Below are positions 1 to 5,861 of a stretch of 7,125 nt of DNA, piece by piece; position 1 is the first letter of the stretch, and each line of letters starts with the position of its first letter. The translations under genes and the position numbers were made by a program. The stretch is taken from the NCBI GenBank assembly GCA_035637315.1, contig DASPXK010000161.1, positions 1-7,125 on the forward strand, given 5' to 3'. Source of the stretch: DASPXK01 sp035637315 (lineage in GTDB: Bacteria > Chloroflexota > UBA6077 > JACCZL01). The notes beneath the pieces are model-generated. The model did not search any database. It was given only the letters and a program-made list of their open reading frames with translations, and had not been told where the DNA came from.

Positions 1-1
1 C

Positions 2-1822
2 GAGGGGGTCGCCGGTCAGGCGTTCGCGGAGCGCAAGCCGGTCTGGGTAGCCGACTACGCCGCCTGGTCGGGCGCTCGGCGGGAAGGGCGCCAAATGGGG
101 ATCAGGGCTGCCGTCGCCGCTCCGCTGCTGCTGGGCGACGAGGCAATGGGCGCGATCGCGGCCTGGAAGCTGGAGCCTGACACGCGGATTGACGAGGAGG
201 ATGCCCAGCTGCTCGGCCTGCTCGCCAGCCAGGCGGCGGCAGCGCTGAACAACGTTCGGCTGTACGCCGCCCAGCGCGACGCGGCGCGGCGCGCCGCCGA
301 ACGAGCCGCTCAGCTCGAGGCCCTCATGGAGAGCCTGGTAGATGGTGTGCTGATGGTGGACGCGGCTGGCCTGATCACATCGGCCAATCGGGCCGCGGCC
401 GAGCTGCTCGGCGTCGCGCATGAGCGGTTGCTGGGCGCGCGCTGCGACCAGGCCATGCCGAGGCTCAGCTCGCTCGGCGGGCGGCCAATCCCGACCAAGG
501 ACCTGCCGCTGGTCGCCGTCCTCAATCACGGCGCCGCCAGCGTGAACCGCGAGCTGATCGCCGAAGTCGGCGGACGCGAACGCATCCTCATCGACACGAC
601 GACGCCGCTTCGCGACTCGAGCGGCGCGCTGGCCGGAGCGGTTAGCGTGTTCCGCGACGTGACCGAGCGTCGCCAGGCCGAGGAGCGACAGGTCGAGGCC
701 GACAAGCTGCGGGCGCTGGGACAGATGGCCTCGGGAGTGGCGCACAACGTCAATAACCTTCTGGCCACCGTATTGGGTCGAGCCGAGCTGGCTCGCATCG
801 AGCTGGAGCGCGGGGGTCTAGACGATCGTCGGCTTGGAGAGGCGCTTCGGCTCATCGAGCAAGCGGCCGAGGACGGCGCGCAGACGGTGCGCCGCATACA
901 AGAGTTCGCACGGGTGCGTCGCGATGCAGACGTAGCGGTTGTCGATCTGAGCAGCATCGTCCGCGGCGCGGTGGAGCTGACTCGCCCGCAGTGGCGCGAC
1001 GCGGCCCAGGTCGCGGGCAGGACGATCGAAGTCAGCCTCGAACTGGAGGATGGGCTGCTCGTGTCGGGCCAGGCGGCCGAGCTCCGAGAGGTGCTGACTA
1101 ACCTGCTGCTCAACGCCATCGACGCGATGCCACGCGGCGGGCAGGTCAGCATCCTGGGACGCCAGGTAGGCCAGAGGATTCGACTCGAGGTGGTCGACAC
1201 TGGCGTGGGGATGAGCGCCGAGGTGCGGCGGCGAGTGTTCGAGCCGTTCTTCACCACCAAGACGGAGGCCGGAACTGGCCTGGGGCTGGCGGTGTCTTAC
1301 GGAATCGTCCAGCGACGCGGCGGCCAGATCTCGGTCGAGAGCACGCCGATGCAGGGCACCAAGTTCGTGCTCGAATTTCCGCCCGCGGTCGAGTCCAGCC
1401 CGGGGCCGCGAACAGTCGCCGAGCCTCCCGCGAGCAGTCGTCGGATCCTGGTTGTCGATGACGAGCCGGCCCTCGCCTCCGTCCTCCGGCGCCTGCTCGA
1501 ATCGGAGGGCCATCAGGTCACGTCGTGCACCAGCGGGGCGCAGGCGCTCGAGCTATTCGATCCGGCCCAGCATGAGCTGGTGATGACCGACTTCGGGATG
1601 CCTGACCTCAATGGGCTCCAGCTCGCCACCGCTCTCCATGACCGCTCGCCCGACACGCCGATCATTCTCGTCACTGGCTGGGGTAACGAGCTCGACCCCG
1701 AAGAGCCACCACGAGGCATCGCGCGCGTGCTGGCCAAGCCATACCGACTGGCGAGCGTGCTGGAAGCCGTTACCGACGCGCTTGCCGTAAAGCCGGCCCC
1801 GAAGGGGCCGGCGAGCGGCTAA
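2..1822 (+). CDS. Hybrid sensor histidine kinase (GAF-PAS-HisKA-HATPase-REC), 5' end outside window
   Basis: The reading frame is open from base 2, so the gene enters from the left. The Met codon at 95 is internal to a GAF domain and is not the start. Counting from that Met: the GAF remainder ends near residue 60; PAS is about 75-195; the HisKA H-box is MASGVAHNVNN with phospho-acceptor His217 (bases 743-745); the HATPase N-box is NLLLNAIDAM (about 337-345), followed by DTGVGM and GTGLGL; a C-terminal receiver starts at ILVVDDEP (451), with phospho-acceptor Asp499 in MTDFGMP and Lys548 in LAKPY. All catalytic residues are present. No membrane segment is visible, so the visible part is cytoplasmic. 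Such hybrid kinases autophosphorylate on His and pass phosphate to the receiver; the output partner and signal are unknown. No DNA-binding domain follows the receiver. The stop is TAA at 1820-1822, and the 3' end overlaps the convergent response regulator by 53 nt. Confidence 0.93.
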   Translation, partial: EGVAGQAFAERKPVWVADYAAWSGARREGRQMGIRAAVAAPLLLGDEAMGAIAAWKLEPDTRIDEEDAQLLGLLASQAAAALNNVRLYAAQRDAARRAAERAAQLEALMESLVDGVLMVDAAGLITSANRAAAELLGVAHERLLGARCDQAMPRLSSLGGRPIPTKDLPLVAVLNHGAASVNRELIAEVGGRERILIDTTTPLRDSSGALAGAVSVFRDVTERRQAEERQVEADKLRALGQMASGVAHNVNNLLATVLGRAELARIELERGGLDDRRLGEALRLIEQAAEDGAQTVRRIQEFARVRRDADVAVVDLSSIVRGAVELTRPQWRDAAQVAGRTIEVSLELEDGLLVSGQAAELREVLTNLLLNAIDAMPRGGQVSILGRQVGQRIRLEVVDTGVGMSAEVRRRVFEPFFTTKTEAGTGLGLAVSYGIVQRRGGQISVESTPMQGTKFVLEFPPAVESSPGPRTVAEPPASSRRILVVDDEPALASVLRRLLESEGHQVTSCTSGAQALELFDPAQHELVMTDFGMPDLNGLQLATALHDRSPDTPIILVTGWGNELDPEEPPRGIARVLAKPYRLASVLEAVTDALAVKPAPKGPASG

Positions 1823-2498
1823 AGCGATAGCCCAGGCCTCGTTCGGTCAGGATATAGCGGGGATGGTCCGGGTCGTCCTCCAGCTTGCTGCGCAGCCGAC
1901 TGATGTACACCTTGAGATAATCTGACTGGCCTCGATACTCGTCGCCCCACACGCGAGCCAGCAGAGCCTCGCGGCTCAGGACGTGGCCAGCATTGCGGAC
2001 CAGGTGGTATAGCAGGCGGTACTCCAGGGCAGTGAGCTGGACTACCTCGCCACGCTTGAACACCTCGCGGCTGTCGAAGTTGATGGTCAGGTCTCCAGCC
2101 GCGAAGGATGGCGCGGCTCTGACCGGCGGGGGCAGCTCGGTCCGCCGAAGGACGGCCTTGATCCTCGCCAGCAGCTCGAGCGGGCTGAACGGCTTGGTCA
2201 CGTAGTCGTCGGCCCCAATCTCTAGGCCGCGGACCTTGTCCAGCTCTTCGCCTCGAGCCGTGAGCATCAGCACTGGGGTGTCGGACACCTCTCGAATTCT
2301 GCGCAGGACCTCGAACCCGTCCAGGCGCGGCAGACCGACGTCGAGCAGGACGACATCGGGGGACTGCTCCGCGAACACCTCCAGCCCCTGCTCGCCGTCG
2401 GTGGCGGTGACCACCTCGGCCCCTTGCCACTGGAGCTGCATTCCCAGGCCCAGCGCCTCGAGCAGGTCGCGGTCGTCGTCAACGACGAGGATCTTCAT
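1770..2498 (-). CDS. OmpR/PhoB-family winged-helix response regulator
   Basis: This 242-aa protein is the usual length for the family. Its receiver starts at MKILVVDDD with the acidic pocket at residues 7-9, phospho-acceptor Asp53 in VVLLDVGLP, Thr80 in LMLTARG and Lys102 in VTKPF. The C-terminal Trans_reg_C winged helix runs from about 130 to 226, including LTALEYRLLYHLVRN, SDYLKVYISRLRSKLE and TERGLGYRF. It is a DNA-binding transcription regulator activated by phosphorylation. The ATG at 2498 is chosen because the receiver fold begins right there and AAGGG sits 5 nt upstream; an open frame reaching back to 2609 adds only non-homologous residues. The start overlaps the upstream kinase by 20 nt, so the two are almost certainly a cognate, co-translated pair. 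A 16-residue tail after the winged helix (rich in Pro, Ala, Ser, Arg) is encoded across the shared hairpin and the kinase overlap. The target genes are not known. Confidence 0.95.
   Translation of the reverse strand: MKILVVDDDRDLLEALGLGMQLQWQGAEVVTATDGEQGLEVFAEQSPDVVLLDVGLPRLDGFEVLRRIREVSDTPVLMLTARGEELDKVRGLEIGADDYVTKPFSPLELLARIKAVLRRTELPPPVRAAPSFAAGDLTINFDSREVFKRGEVVQLTALEYRLLYHLVRNAGHVLSREALLARVWGDEYRGQSDYLKVYISRLRSKLEDDPDHPRYILTERGLGYRFSRSPAPSGPALRQARR
1792..1812. terminator. Perfect 9-bp hairpin in overlapping convergent 3' ends
   Basis: GCCGGCCCC (1792-1800) and GGGGCCGGC (1804-1812) are exact inverted repeats around a GAA triloop. The hairpin lies inside the last codons of both the hybrid kinase (+) and the response regulator (-). 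On the - strand it is followed by TTTACGG, a very weak U-tract; on the + strand there is none. It is probably a bidirectional transcription end signal or RNA-stabilising stem; terminator function is inferred from position and stability only. Confidence 0.4.
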
Positions 2499-4134
2499 CG
2501 TCGCCCTTCGGAAGGACCAGGTAGAAGGTGCTGCCACGGCCCGGCTCGCTGTCCAGGCCGATCGTGCCGCCGTGCAGCTCGGCCAGCGCCGCGGCGATGG
2601 GCAGGCCAAGCCCGGTCCCGCTGGTCCGATGCGTCTGCTCGGTATCGAGTCGGTAGAAACGCTCGAAGATCATCCGCTGCTCGTCGGGAGCGATGCCCGG
2701 GCCCTCGTCGCGCACCGAGAGGCGGACGCGATCATCGGAAGCATGTGAGACCTCGATCCAGATGCCACCGCCCGAGCCACCGTACTTGACGGCGTTGGTC
2801 AGGAGATTCAAAACGATCTGTTCTACACGTCGGCGGTCGCCCTCGACCAGGCACGGCTCTGGGGACAGAGTGGCCGAGATGACCTGGCCGCGCTCGTCGG
2901 CTAGTGGGCGCACGGTGGCGATCGCCTCCTCGGCGATGTGGCGCAGGTCCAGCCGTTCGCGCTGCAGCTCCAGGCGGCCGCCCTCGAGGCGGACCAGGTC
3001 CAGGAGGTCGGTGATGAGCGCGCTTAGCCGATCGCTGGAGCGGTCGATGTTGCGCAGCAGGCGAAGGTGGGCGTGCGGCACGCCTGGCGGCGCGGTGGAC
3101 AGCAGCACTTCGGCCGAAGCCTTGATCGAGGCCAGCGGCGTTCTCAGCTCGTGGGAGACGAGCGAGAGGAACTGGGACTTGAGCCGCTCGAGCTCCTTGA
3201 GCTGCTCGCGCTCGCGGACGGCTTCCTGGTAGAGCATGGCGTTCTCGAGCGCAACGGCCGCCTGGGCGGCGAACACGGCCAGCAGTCGAGCATCCTGCTG
3301 AGTGAAGAGGCCGTGGCGCTTGTTGGAGACCCGCAGCACGCCCAGCCGCTGCGCGGCGGCGCGCAGCGGGACGATCAGCAGCGAGCGGTCACCCAGCTCG
3401 TGGGCGAATCGGCTCAGGTCGCGCCCGTCGGCCGGCGCGTCATTCGTGATCAGTGGGCGGCCGCCTTCCAGCACGCGGGCACTGGCCTCGCCGACGGAGA
3501 CGCGGAAGCTGAGCTTTCGAAGCTGGGACGGCCGAAACCCGCAGGCCGGTGGCTGGACAACCAGCTCCTCACCGTCCGGATCGAGCAGCAAGACGGCGGC
3601 CCGCTCAGCGCCGAGCAGGTGGGCGGCCTGGCGGGCCAATTGGGCGCCAACCGCGCTCAGGTCGCCAAGCGCGGCGATCGCCTCGCTGGCCTCGCCCAGC
3701 CTGATGACTTCGGCCAGGCGGTCCTGGAGCGCATCGAAGAGCCGCGCGTTGTCGACGGCCATCGCTATCGGCCCCGCGAACGCGCGGACCAGCGCGCCTG
3801 CGGCCTGCGGGAACGGCCGGCGGCGCGCGCGGAGCGCCGTCAGAACCCCCAGACGGCGGCCCCGTAGCACCAGCGGCACCGCCAGGCGTGTCGGCCATGC
3901 CTCTACGGGTGACCCGCTCCGCATCTGCCGGATGTGGATGACCTCGGGGCCGCCTGGTCCGCCTAGCCGAATGGCGGCCGCGTCGGCGCGGATCGCGTCG
4001 GCCACGAGCTCGGCCGAACGGCGGAGGACCTCTTGCAGGTCCTGGGCGGAGGCGATGATGCGCGGCATCCGGCCCAGGTGTCGGGCGGCGGCCGCCTCGA
4101 GCCGGGCCTGGGTCGGCGCCACTACGGTAGCCAT
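2479..4134 (-). CDS. Soluble sensor histidine kinase with two GAF domains
   Basis: The 551-aa protein has, in order: a diverged GAF at about 30-135; a second GAF at about 150-305 (RAAVLLLD, SLLIVPL, LGVLRVSNK); a charged, coiled-coil-like linker at 304-324; HisKA with phospho-acceptor His328 in SLVSHELRTPL; and HATPase_c with N-box NLLTNAVKYG (Asn447), DEGPGI, ERFYR and GTGLGLPIA, then GRGSTFYLVLP. All kinase motifs are intact. There is no signal peptide or membrane span, so it senses an intracellular signal through its GAF domains; the ligand cannot be read from sequence. The start ATG at 4134 has AGGA 8 nt upstream. It is the first gene of a kinase-regulator operon, the reverse of the common regulator-first order. 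The divergent promoter region it shares with a ferredoxin makes redox or energy state a possible input, but that is inference. Confidence 0.94.
   Translation of the reverse strand: MATVVAPTQARLEAAAARHLGRMPRIIASAQDLQEVLRRSAELVADAIRADAAAIRLGGPGGPEVIHIRQMRSGSPVEAWPTRLAVPLVLRGRRLGVLTALRARRRPFPQAAGALVRAFAGPIAMAVDNARLFDALQDRLAEVIRLGEASEAIAALGDLSAVGAQLARQAAHLLGAERAAVLLLDPDGEELVVQPPACGFRPSQLRKLSFRVSVGEASARVLEGGRPLITNDAPADGRDLSRFAHELGDRSLLIVPLRAAAQRLGVLRVSNKRHGLFTQQDARLLAVFAAQAAVALENAMLYQEAVREREQLKELERLKSQFLSLVSHELRTPLASIKASAEVLLSTAPPGVPHAHLRLLRNIDRSSDRLSALITDLLDLVRLEGGRLELQRERLDLRHIAEEAIATVRPLADERGQVISATLSPEPCLVEGDRRRVEQIVLNLLTNAVKYGGSGGGIWIEVSHASDDRVRLSVRDEGPGIAPDEQRMIFERFYRLDTEQTHRTSGTGLGLPIAAALAELHGGTIGLDSEPGRGSTFYLVLPKGDDEDPRR
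2504..2508 (-). promoter_or_regulatory. Ribosome binding site fixing the response-regulator start
   Basis: Read on the - strand, AAGGG lies 5 nt before the ATG at 2498, inside the last codons of the kinase gene. It supports the short start (MKILVVDDD) over upstream in-frame options and suggests translational coupling with the kinase. Confidence 0.65.
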
Positions 4135-4183
4135 ATGCCTAATCCTAGCGGTTCGCGACGTCCAGGGGCTGCGACGCGCAAGC

Positions 4184-4223
4184 GTTTACCTGAGGTTAAC
4201 CGCCGTTTACCGACTGGGTTAAC
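4184..4223. promoter_or_regulatory. Cluster of four GTTWACC half-sites, candidate response-regulator operator
   Basis: Half-sites are GTTTACC at 4184-4190 (+), GTTAACC at 4194-4200 (-), GTTTACC at 4205-4211 (+) and GTTAACC at 4217-4223 (-). Starts are 10, 11 and 12 bp apart, close to one helical turn each, giving two imperfect palindromes in tandem. OmpR/PhoB-family regulators typically bind repeated 6-7-bp half-sites at about 11-bp spacing, and the core resembles the GTTCACC units reported for Streptomyces PhoP. Binding by the neighbouring regulator is inferred from family and location. Confidence 0.5.
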
Positions 4224-4249
4224 GTGCGTGCTGTACGATTAATGTTGCC

Positions 4250-4263
4250 GGGGCGGTGGCCCC
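4250..4263 (+). other. Small stem-loop in ferredoxin leader
   Basis: GGGGC and GCCCC form a 5-bp stem around GGTG, ending 7 nt before the ferredoxin Shine-Dalgarno. It might stabilise the leader or tune translation. It is short and in GC-rich DNA, so it could be chance. Confidence 0.2.
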
Positions 4264-4270
4264 ACCCCGC

Positions 4271-4277
4271 AAGGAGG
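4271..4277 (+). promoter_or_regulatory. Strong Shine-Dalgarno (AAGGAGG) of the ferredoxin gene
   Basis: AAGGAGG is a near-perfect anti-16S match. Two consecutive ATG codons follow, at 4280 (2-nt spacing) and 4283 (5-nt spacing). Spacing and the family N-terminus (MTYxIAEPC) favour 4283. Such a strong site suggests high expression. Confidence 0.8.
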
Positions 4278-4282
4278 TCATG

Positions 4283-4582
4283 ATGACTTACACGATTGCC
4301 GAGCCATGTGTGGACGTCAAGAATCAGAGCTGCGTGGACGTCTGCCCAGTGTCGTGCATCTACATCGGCGATGAGAACCTCGATCGGATGCTGTACATAA
4401 ATCCGGACGAGTGCATCGAGTGCGGCGCGTGCGAGCCGGAGTGCCCGGTGACCGCGATCTTCCACGATTCGGCGGTCCCATCCGAGTGGACCGAGTATAA
4501 TGAGCTCAACGCGAACTGGTTCACTGACCCCGACGGGGTCCGCGCTCGGCTAAACGAGATGAAGCCGCCCGAGGCGGCCTGA
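4283..4582 (+). CDS. 7Fe (3Fe-4S/4Fe-4S) bacterial-type ferredoxin
   Basis: This 99-aa protein is a small soluble electron carrier in the cytoplasm. Cysteines fall at 9, 17, 21, 25, 44, 47, 50 and 54. This matches the classical Azotobacter-type 7Fe ferredoxin pattern: Cys9, 17 and 54 would hold the 3Fe-4S cluster; Cys21, 44, 47 and 50 the 4Fe-4S cluster; and Cys25 is the extra free cysteine seen in that group. The second binding motif is CIECGACEPECPV. The C-terminal tail (about 62-99, with WTEYNELNANW) is typical of the longer 7Fe ferredoxins, called FdxA in actinobacteria. The start is ATG 4283, supported by a strong Shine-Dalgarno. It is transcribed alone, divergent from the kinase-regulator operon, and probably shares its control region. 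Redox partners are not encoded here. The last codons hold a 6-bp hairpin. Confidence 0.96.
   Translation: MTYTIAEPCVDVKNQSCVDVCPVSCIYIGDENLDRMLYINPDECIECGACEPECPVTAIFHDSAVPSEWTEYNELNANWFTDPDGVRARLNEMKPPEAA
4564..4578 (+). terminator. Short GC hairpin in last ferredoxin codons
   Basis: GCCGCC (4564-4569) and GGCGGC (4573-4578) pair perfectly around CGA, just before the TGA stop. There is no U-tract. It parallels the hairpin at 1792-1812, which also sits inside terminal codons. The termination role is weakly supported. Confidence 0.25.
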
Positions 4583-4589
4583 CGAGCAC

Positions 4590-4603
4590 GAGTCACGAGT
4601 CGC
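4590..4603 (+). repeat. Two tandem heptamers GAGTCAC/GAGTCGC
   Basis: GAGTCAC (4590-4596) is followed directly by GAGTCGC (4597-4603), 8 nt after the ferredoxin stop. The second unit is identical to one at the right window edge. Read in the opposite sense, the unit is close to the GCTACTC array 18 nt further on (its complement is GAGTAGC). Confidence 0.6.
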
Positions 4604-4620
4604 GAACGGGTGCGCCGCTC

Positions 4621-4655
4621 GCTACTCGCTACTCGCTACTCGCTACTCGCTACTC
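4621..4655. repeat. Five exact tandem copies of heptamer GCTACTC
   Basis: Five perfect 7-bp units (GCTACTC) run without interruption, flanked by partial units (GCTC at 4617-4620 and 4656-4659). The array sits in the spacer between the convergent ferredoxin and lipoprotein genes and ends just before the lipoprotein stop at 4661. It resembles the short tandemly repeated (STRR) heptanucleotide repeats known from cyanobacteria. Copy number is likely to vary by slippage; because it lies at two 3' ends it is unlikely to switch a gene on or off. Confidence 0.9.
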
Positions 4656-4660
4656 GCTCG

Positions 4661-5278
4661 TTATTGCGATTGGCCACCCTTGGGGACGCCGGGGAACTCG
4701 ATCGACGGCAGCGTCGGCTTCGGGGGCGGGGGCGGCGTGGGCGGTGGGGCCACGGTGGGGATTGACGGCGCAACCGCCGGCGGCTGAGTTGGCCTGGCGC
4801 CGCTGTCGGGCGCTGGCGGGGCCGGTACCGAGGTCGGGATCGCGTTGAGCGTGCCCGAAGGTGGCGCCAGGTTGGCGGGCGCGGCCGGGGGCGGGACGAC
4901 TATGGTCGGCGGGGCTGCCGCGCCCCCGCCGGTGGGCGTGCCGCCTGAGGTGCTGCCTGACGGGATGCCGACGGTCGGTAGAGCCGCGCCGCCGGGCTGC
5001 GGGCTGGATTCTGCTCGCGGTTCGGGCTGCCCACCGCTCACGGCCGGTCGCGAGTAAGCTGGCAGTGGCGTGGCCGTGGCGAGCGTGTCGATCTCTGGCC
5101 TGATGGCTGGGCTGGGCGGCGGAGCGGCCGGCGCGCCAGTGCAGCTCGTGAGTACCAGGGCGGCGAGCGTTGCGAACCCAATGAGGAGCCCGCCCGAGCG
5201 AGGCGCGAGCGCGACGCGACACGGCGTGTCGCTAGACAGACGATCGATTACGACCCACACGGCAGAGTAGACCGACAA
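4661..5278 (-). CDS. Proline-rich putative lipoprotein of unknown function
   Basis: I do not recognise a family. From the TTG at 5278 the protein has 205 aa. A hydrophobic stretch (LLIGFATLAALVL, about 31-43) ends in a lipobox LTSC with Cys46, so it is probably exported by Sec, lipidated and anchored outside the membrane. After Cys46 the chain is low-complexity, rich in Pro, Ala, Gly, Ser and Thr, with a run of five prolines near the end; it is probably disordered, like a wall-spanning linker. No catalytic motif is visible. The start is uncertain: TTG 5278 lacks a clear ribosome site, and GTG 5260 would give a shorter, more usual signal peptide. Either start overlaps the end of the PAP2 gene, so it is probably translated from the same - strand transcript. 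A GC-rich spurious frame is possible, but a lipobox after a hydrophobic core argues for a real gene. Confidence 0.65.
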   Translation of the reverse strand: MSVYSAVWVVIDRLSSDTPCRVALAPRSGGLLIGFATLAALVLTSCTGAPAAPPPSPAIRPEIDTLATATPLPAYSRPAVSGGQPEPRAESSPQPGGAALPTVGIPSGSTSGGTPTGGGAAAPPTIVVPPPAAPANLAPPSGTLNAIPTSVPAPPAPDSGARPTQPPAVAPSIPTVAPPPTPPPPPKPTLPSIEFPGVPKGGQSQ

Positions 5279-5861
5279 GCAGTCCGATCACGGCGCCTGC
5301 GATCACGTCGCTGGGGTAATGCAGGCCCACATGCACCCGACTCACTGCAAGGACCGCGCCAAGGACTGCCATGAGCCCCGCGATCCTGGGGGCGGCGGGG
5401 AACGCCACCGTGGCCATGGCGGCGGCGCAGGCGACGTGGCGCGAGGGAACGAGCACCCTGGCGAGTGCGGCACCCGCCTGTCCGCCCTGCGGACTCCGAC
5501 CTGCGGAGCTGGAGTCCACAGGGCAGAACGCTCGGAGAGGCGGGCTGGACTGGTGACGAACGGGCGCGGTCGGCCGGCCAGGCGGCCGATGAGCCCTACA
5601 GCCAGCACGGTCAGCGCGAGCGCGGCGGCGGCTCGGAGCGCGGCTGCGTGGCGGTGGCTGCCGCGCTGCCCTCCTCCGCCGACGAACAGGATGGCCAGCA
5701 GTGCCGCCTCGGCGCTCGCGGTATGGCGAGCCGCGACGGCCATCGCCGAATCCAGGGCCCGTGGTCGGCCGACGGCCCATTGGACCTGGTCCAGCAGGCG
5801 CGCGTCGAGTCGCTGGAGCGCACCGGTTTCCGCTAGCAGATCGGACGACTCGTGTCGGCAT
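5232..5861 (-). pseudogene. PAP2-family membrane phosphatase, frameshifted
   Basis: PAP2 enzymes are integral-membrane phosphatases acting on lipid phosphates such as undecaprenyl pyrophosphate or phosphatidate. Two frames together make one protein. The N-terminal half, from about 5839 down to the 5440s, reads LLAETGALQRLDARLLDQVQ, two hydrophobic segments, then GRPRPFV (motif 1) and PHSPGCSFP. The C-terminal half, from about 5450 to the TAG at 5232, is in another frame and reads VPSRHVACAAAMATVAF (motif 2), SRVHVGLHYPSD (motif 3) and a last hydrophobic segment. Adding one G to the GGG at 5445-5447 (a C in the sense strand) joins them as SFPSRHVAC, the normal family sequence. The frame open right across 5861-5232 has an Arg/Pro-rich, non-membrane N-half and is not the native product. 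No ATG/GTG/TTG opens the N-terminal frame: the ATG at 5861 is one base out of phase, and CTG 5839 is the only in-frame candidate. It is either a true pseudogene or a base-calling error. The motif-1 lysine is a glycine here. Confidence 0.8.
5484..5524. repeat. 14-bp-arm inverted repeat inside the PAP2 gene
   Basis: Arms GCCCTGCGGACTCC (5484-5497) and GGAGTCCACAGGGC (5511-5524) differ at one position and flank a 13-nt loop. In the - strand transcript that position becomes a U-G wobble, so the whole 14-bp stem can form. It lies between PAP2 motifs 1 and 2, in a stretch longer than I expect for the family. It could be a small palindromic insertion element or a chance structure. Confidence 0.7.

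Larger units (their letters stand above)
4135..4282. promoter_or_regulatory. Divergent control region between kinase operon and ferredoxin
   Basis: This is the only sizeable non-coding gap in the window (148 bp). It must hold the promoters for the leftward kinase-regulator operon and the rightward ferredoxin gene. It contains the GTTWACC cluster (4184-4223). A possible ferredoxin -10 is TACGAT (4234-4239, 4 of 6 consensus), with no good -35 at normal distance, as expected for an activator-dependent promoter. No clear -10/-35 pair is visible for the leftward direction. Confidence 0.6.

Noticed and set aside
526..1513. Long - strand open frames inside the hybrid kinase
   Set aside because: They are shadows of GC-rich coding on the + strand, with Arg/Ser-rich products and no domain signature.
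1801..1806. UUCG tetraloop in the 1792-1812 hairpin (- strand RNA)
   Set aside because: Using UUCG as the loop shifts the register and leaves a C-C mismatch after three pairs; the 9-bp stem with a UUC triloop is better.
2499..2609. Upstream extension of the response regulator to 2609
   Set aside because: The added residues are Arg/Ser-rich, match no receiver sequence and are the kinase gene read in another frame; a ribosome site supports ATG 2498.
2693..4222. Long + strand open frames across the double-GAF kinase
   Set aside because: They are antisense to a gene with complete kinase motifs; their products are Arg/Ser/Ala-rich with no recognisable domain.
4256..4282. Ferredoxin start at 4256
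   Set aside because: It would put the strong Shine-Dalgarno inside the coding region, and the family N-terminus begins at MTY (ATG 4283).
4621..4655. Regular direct repeats as a CRISPR array
   Set aside because: The unit is 7 bp with no spacers and no cas genes nearby; it is a simple tandem repeat.
5448..5861. The N-terminal half of the open frame 5232-5861 as true protein
   Set aside because: It is Arg/Pro/Ala-rich with no membrane segments, whereas the neighbouring frame shows PAP2 motif 1 and hydrophobic segments.
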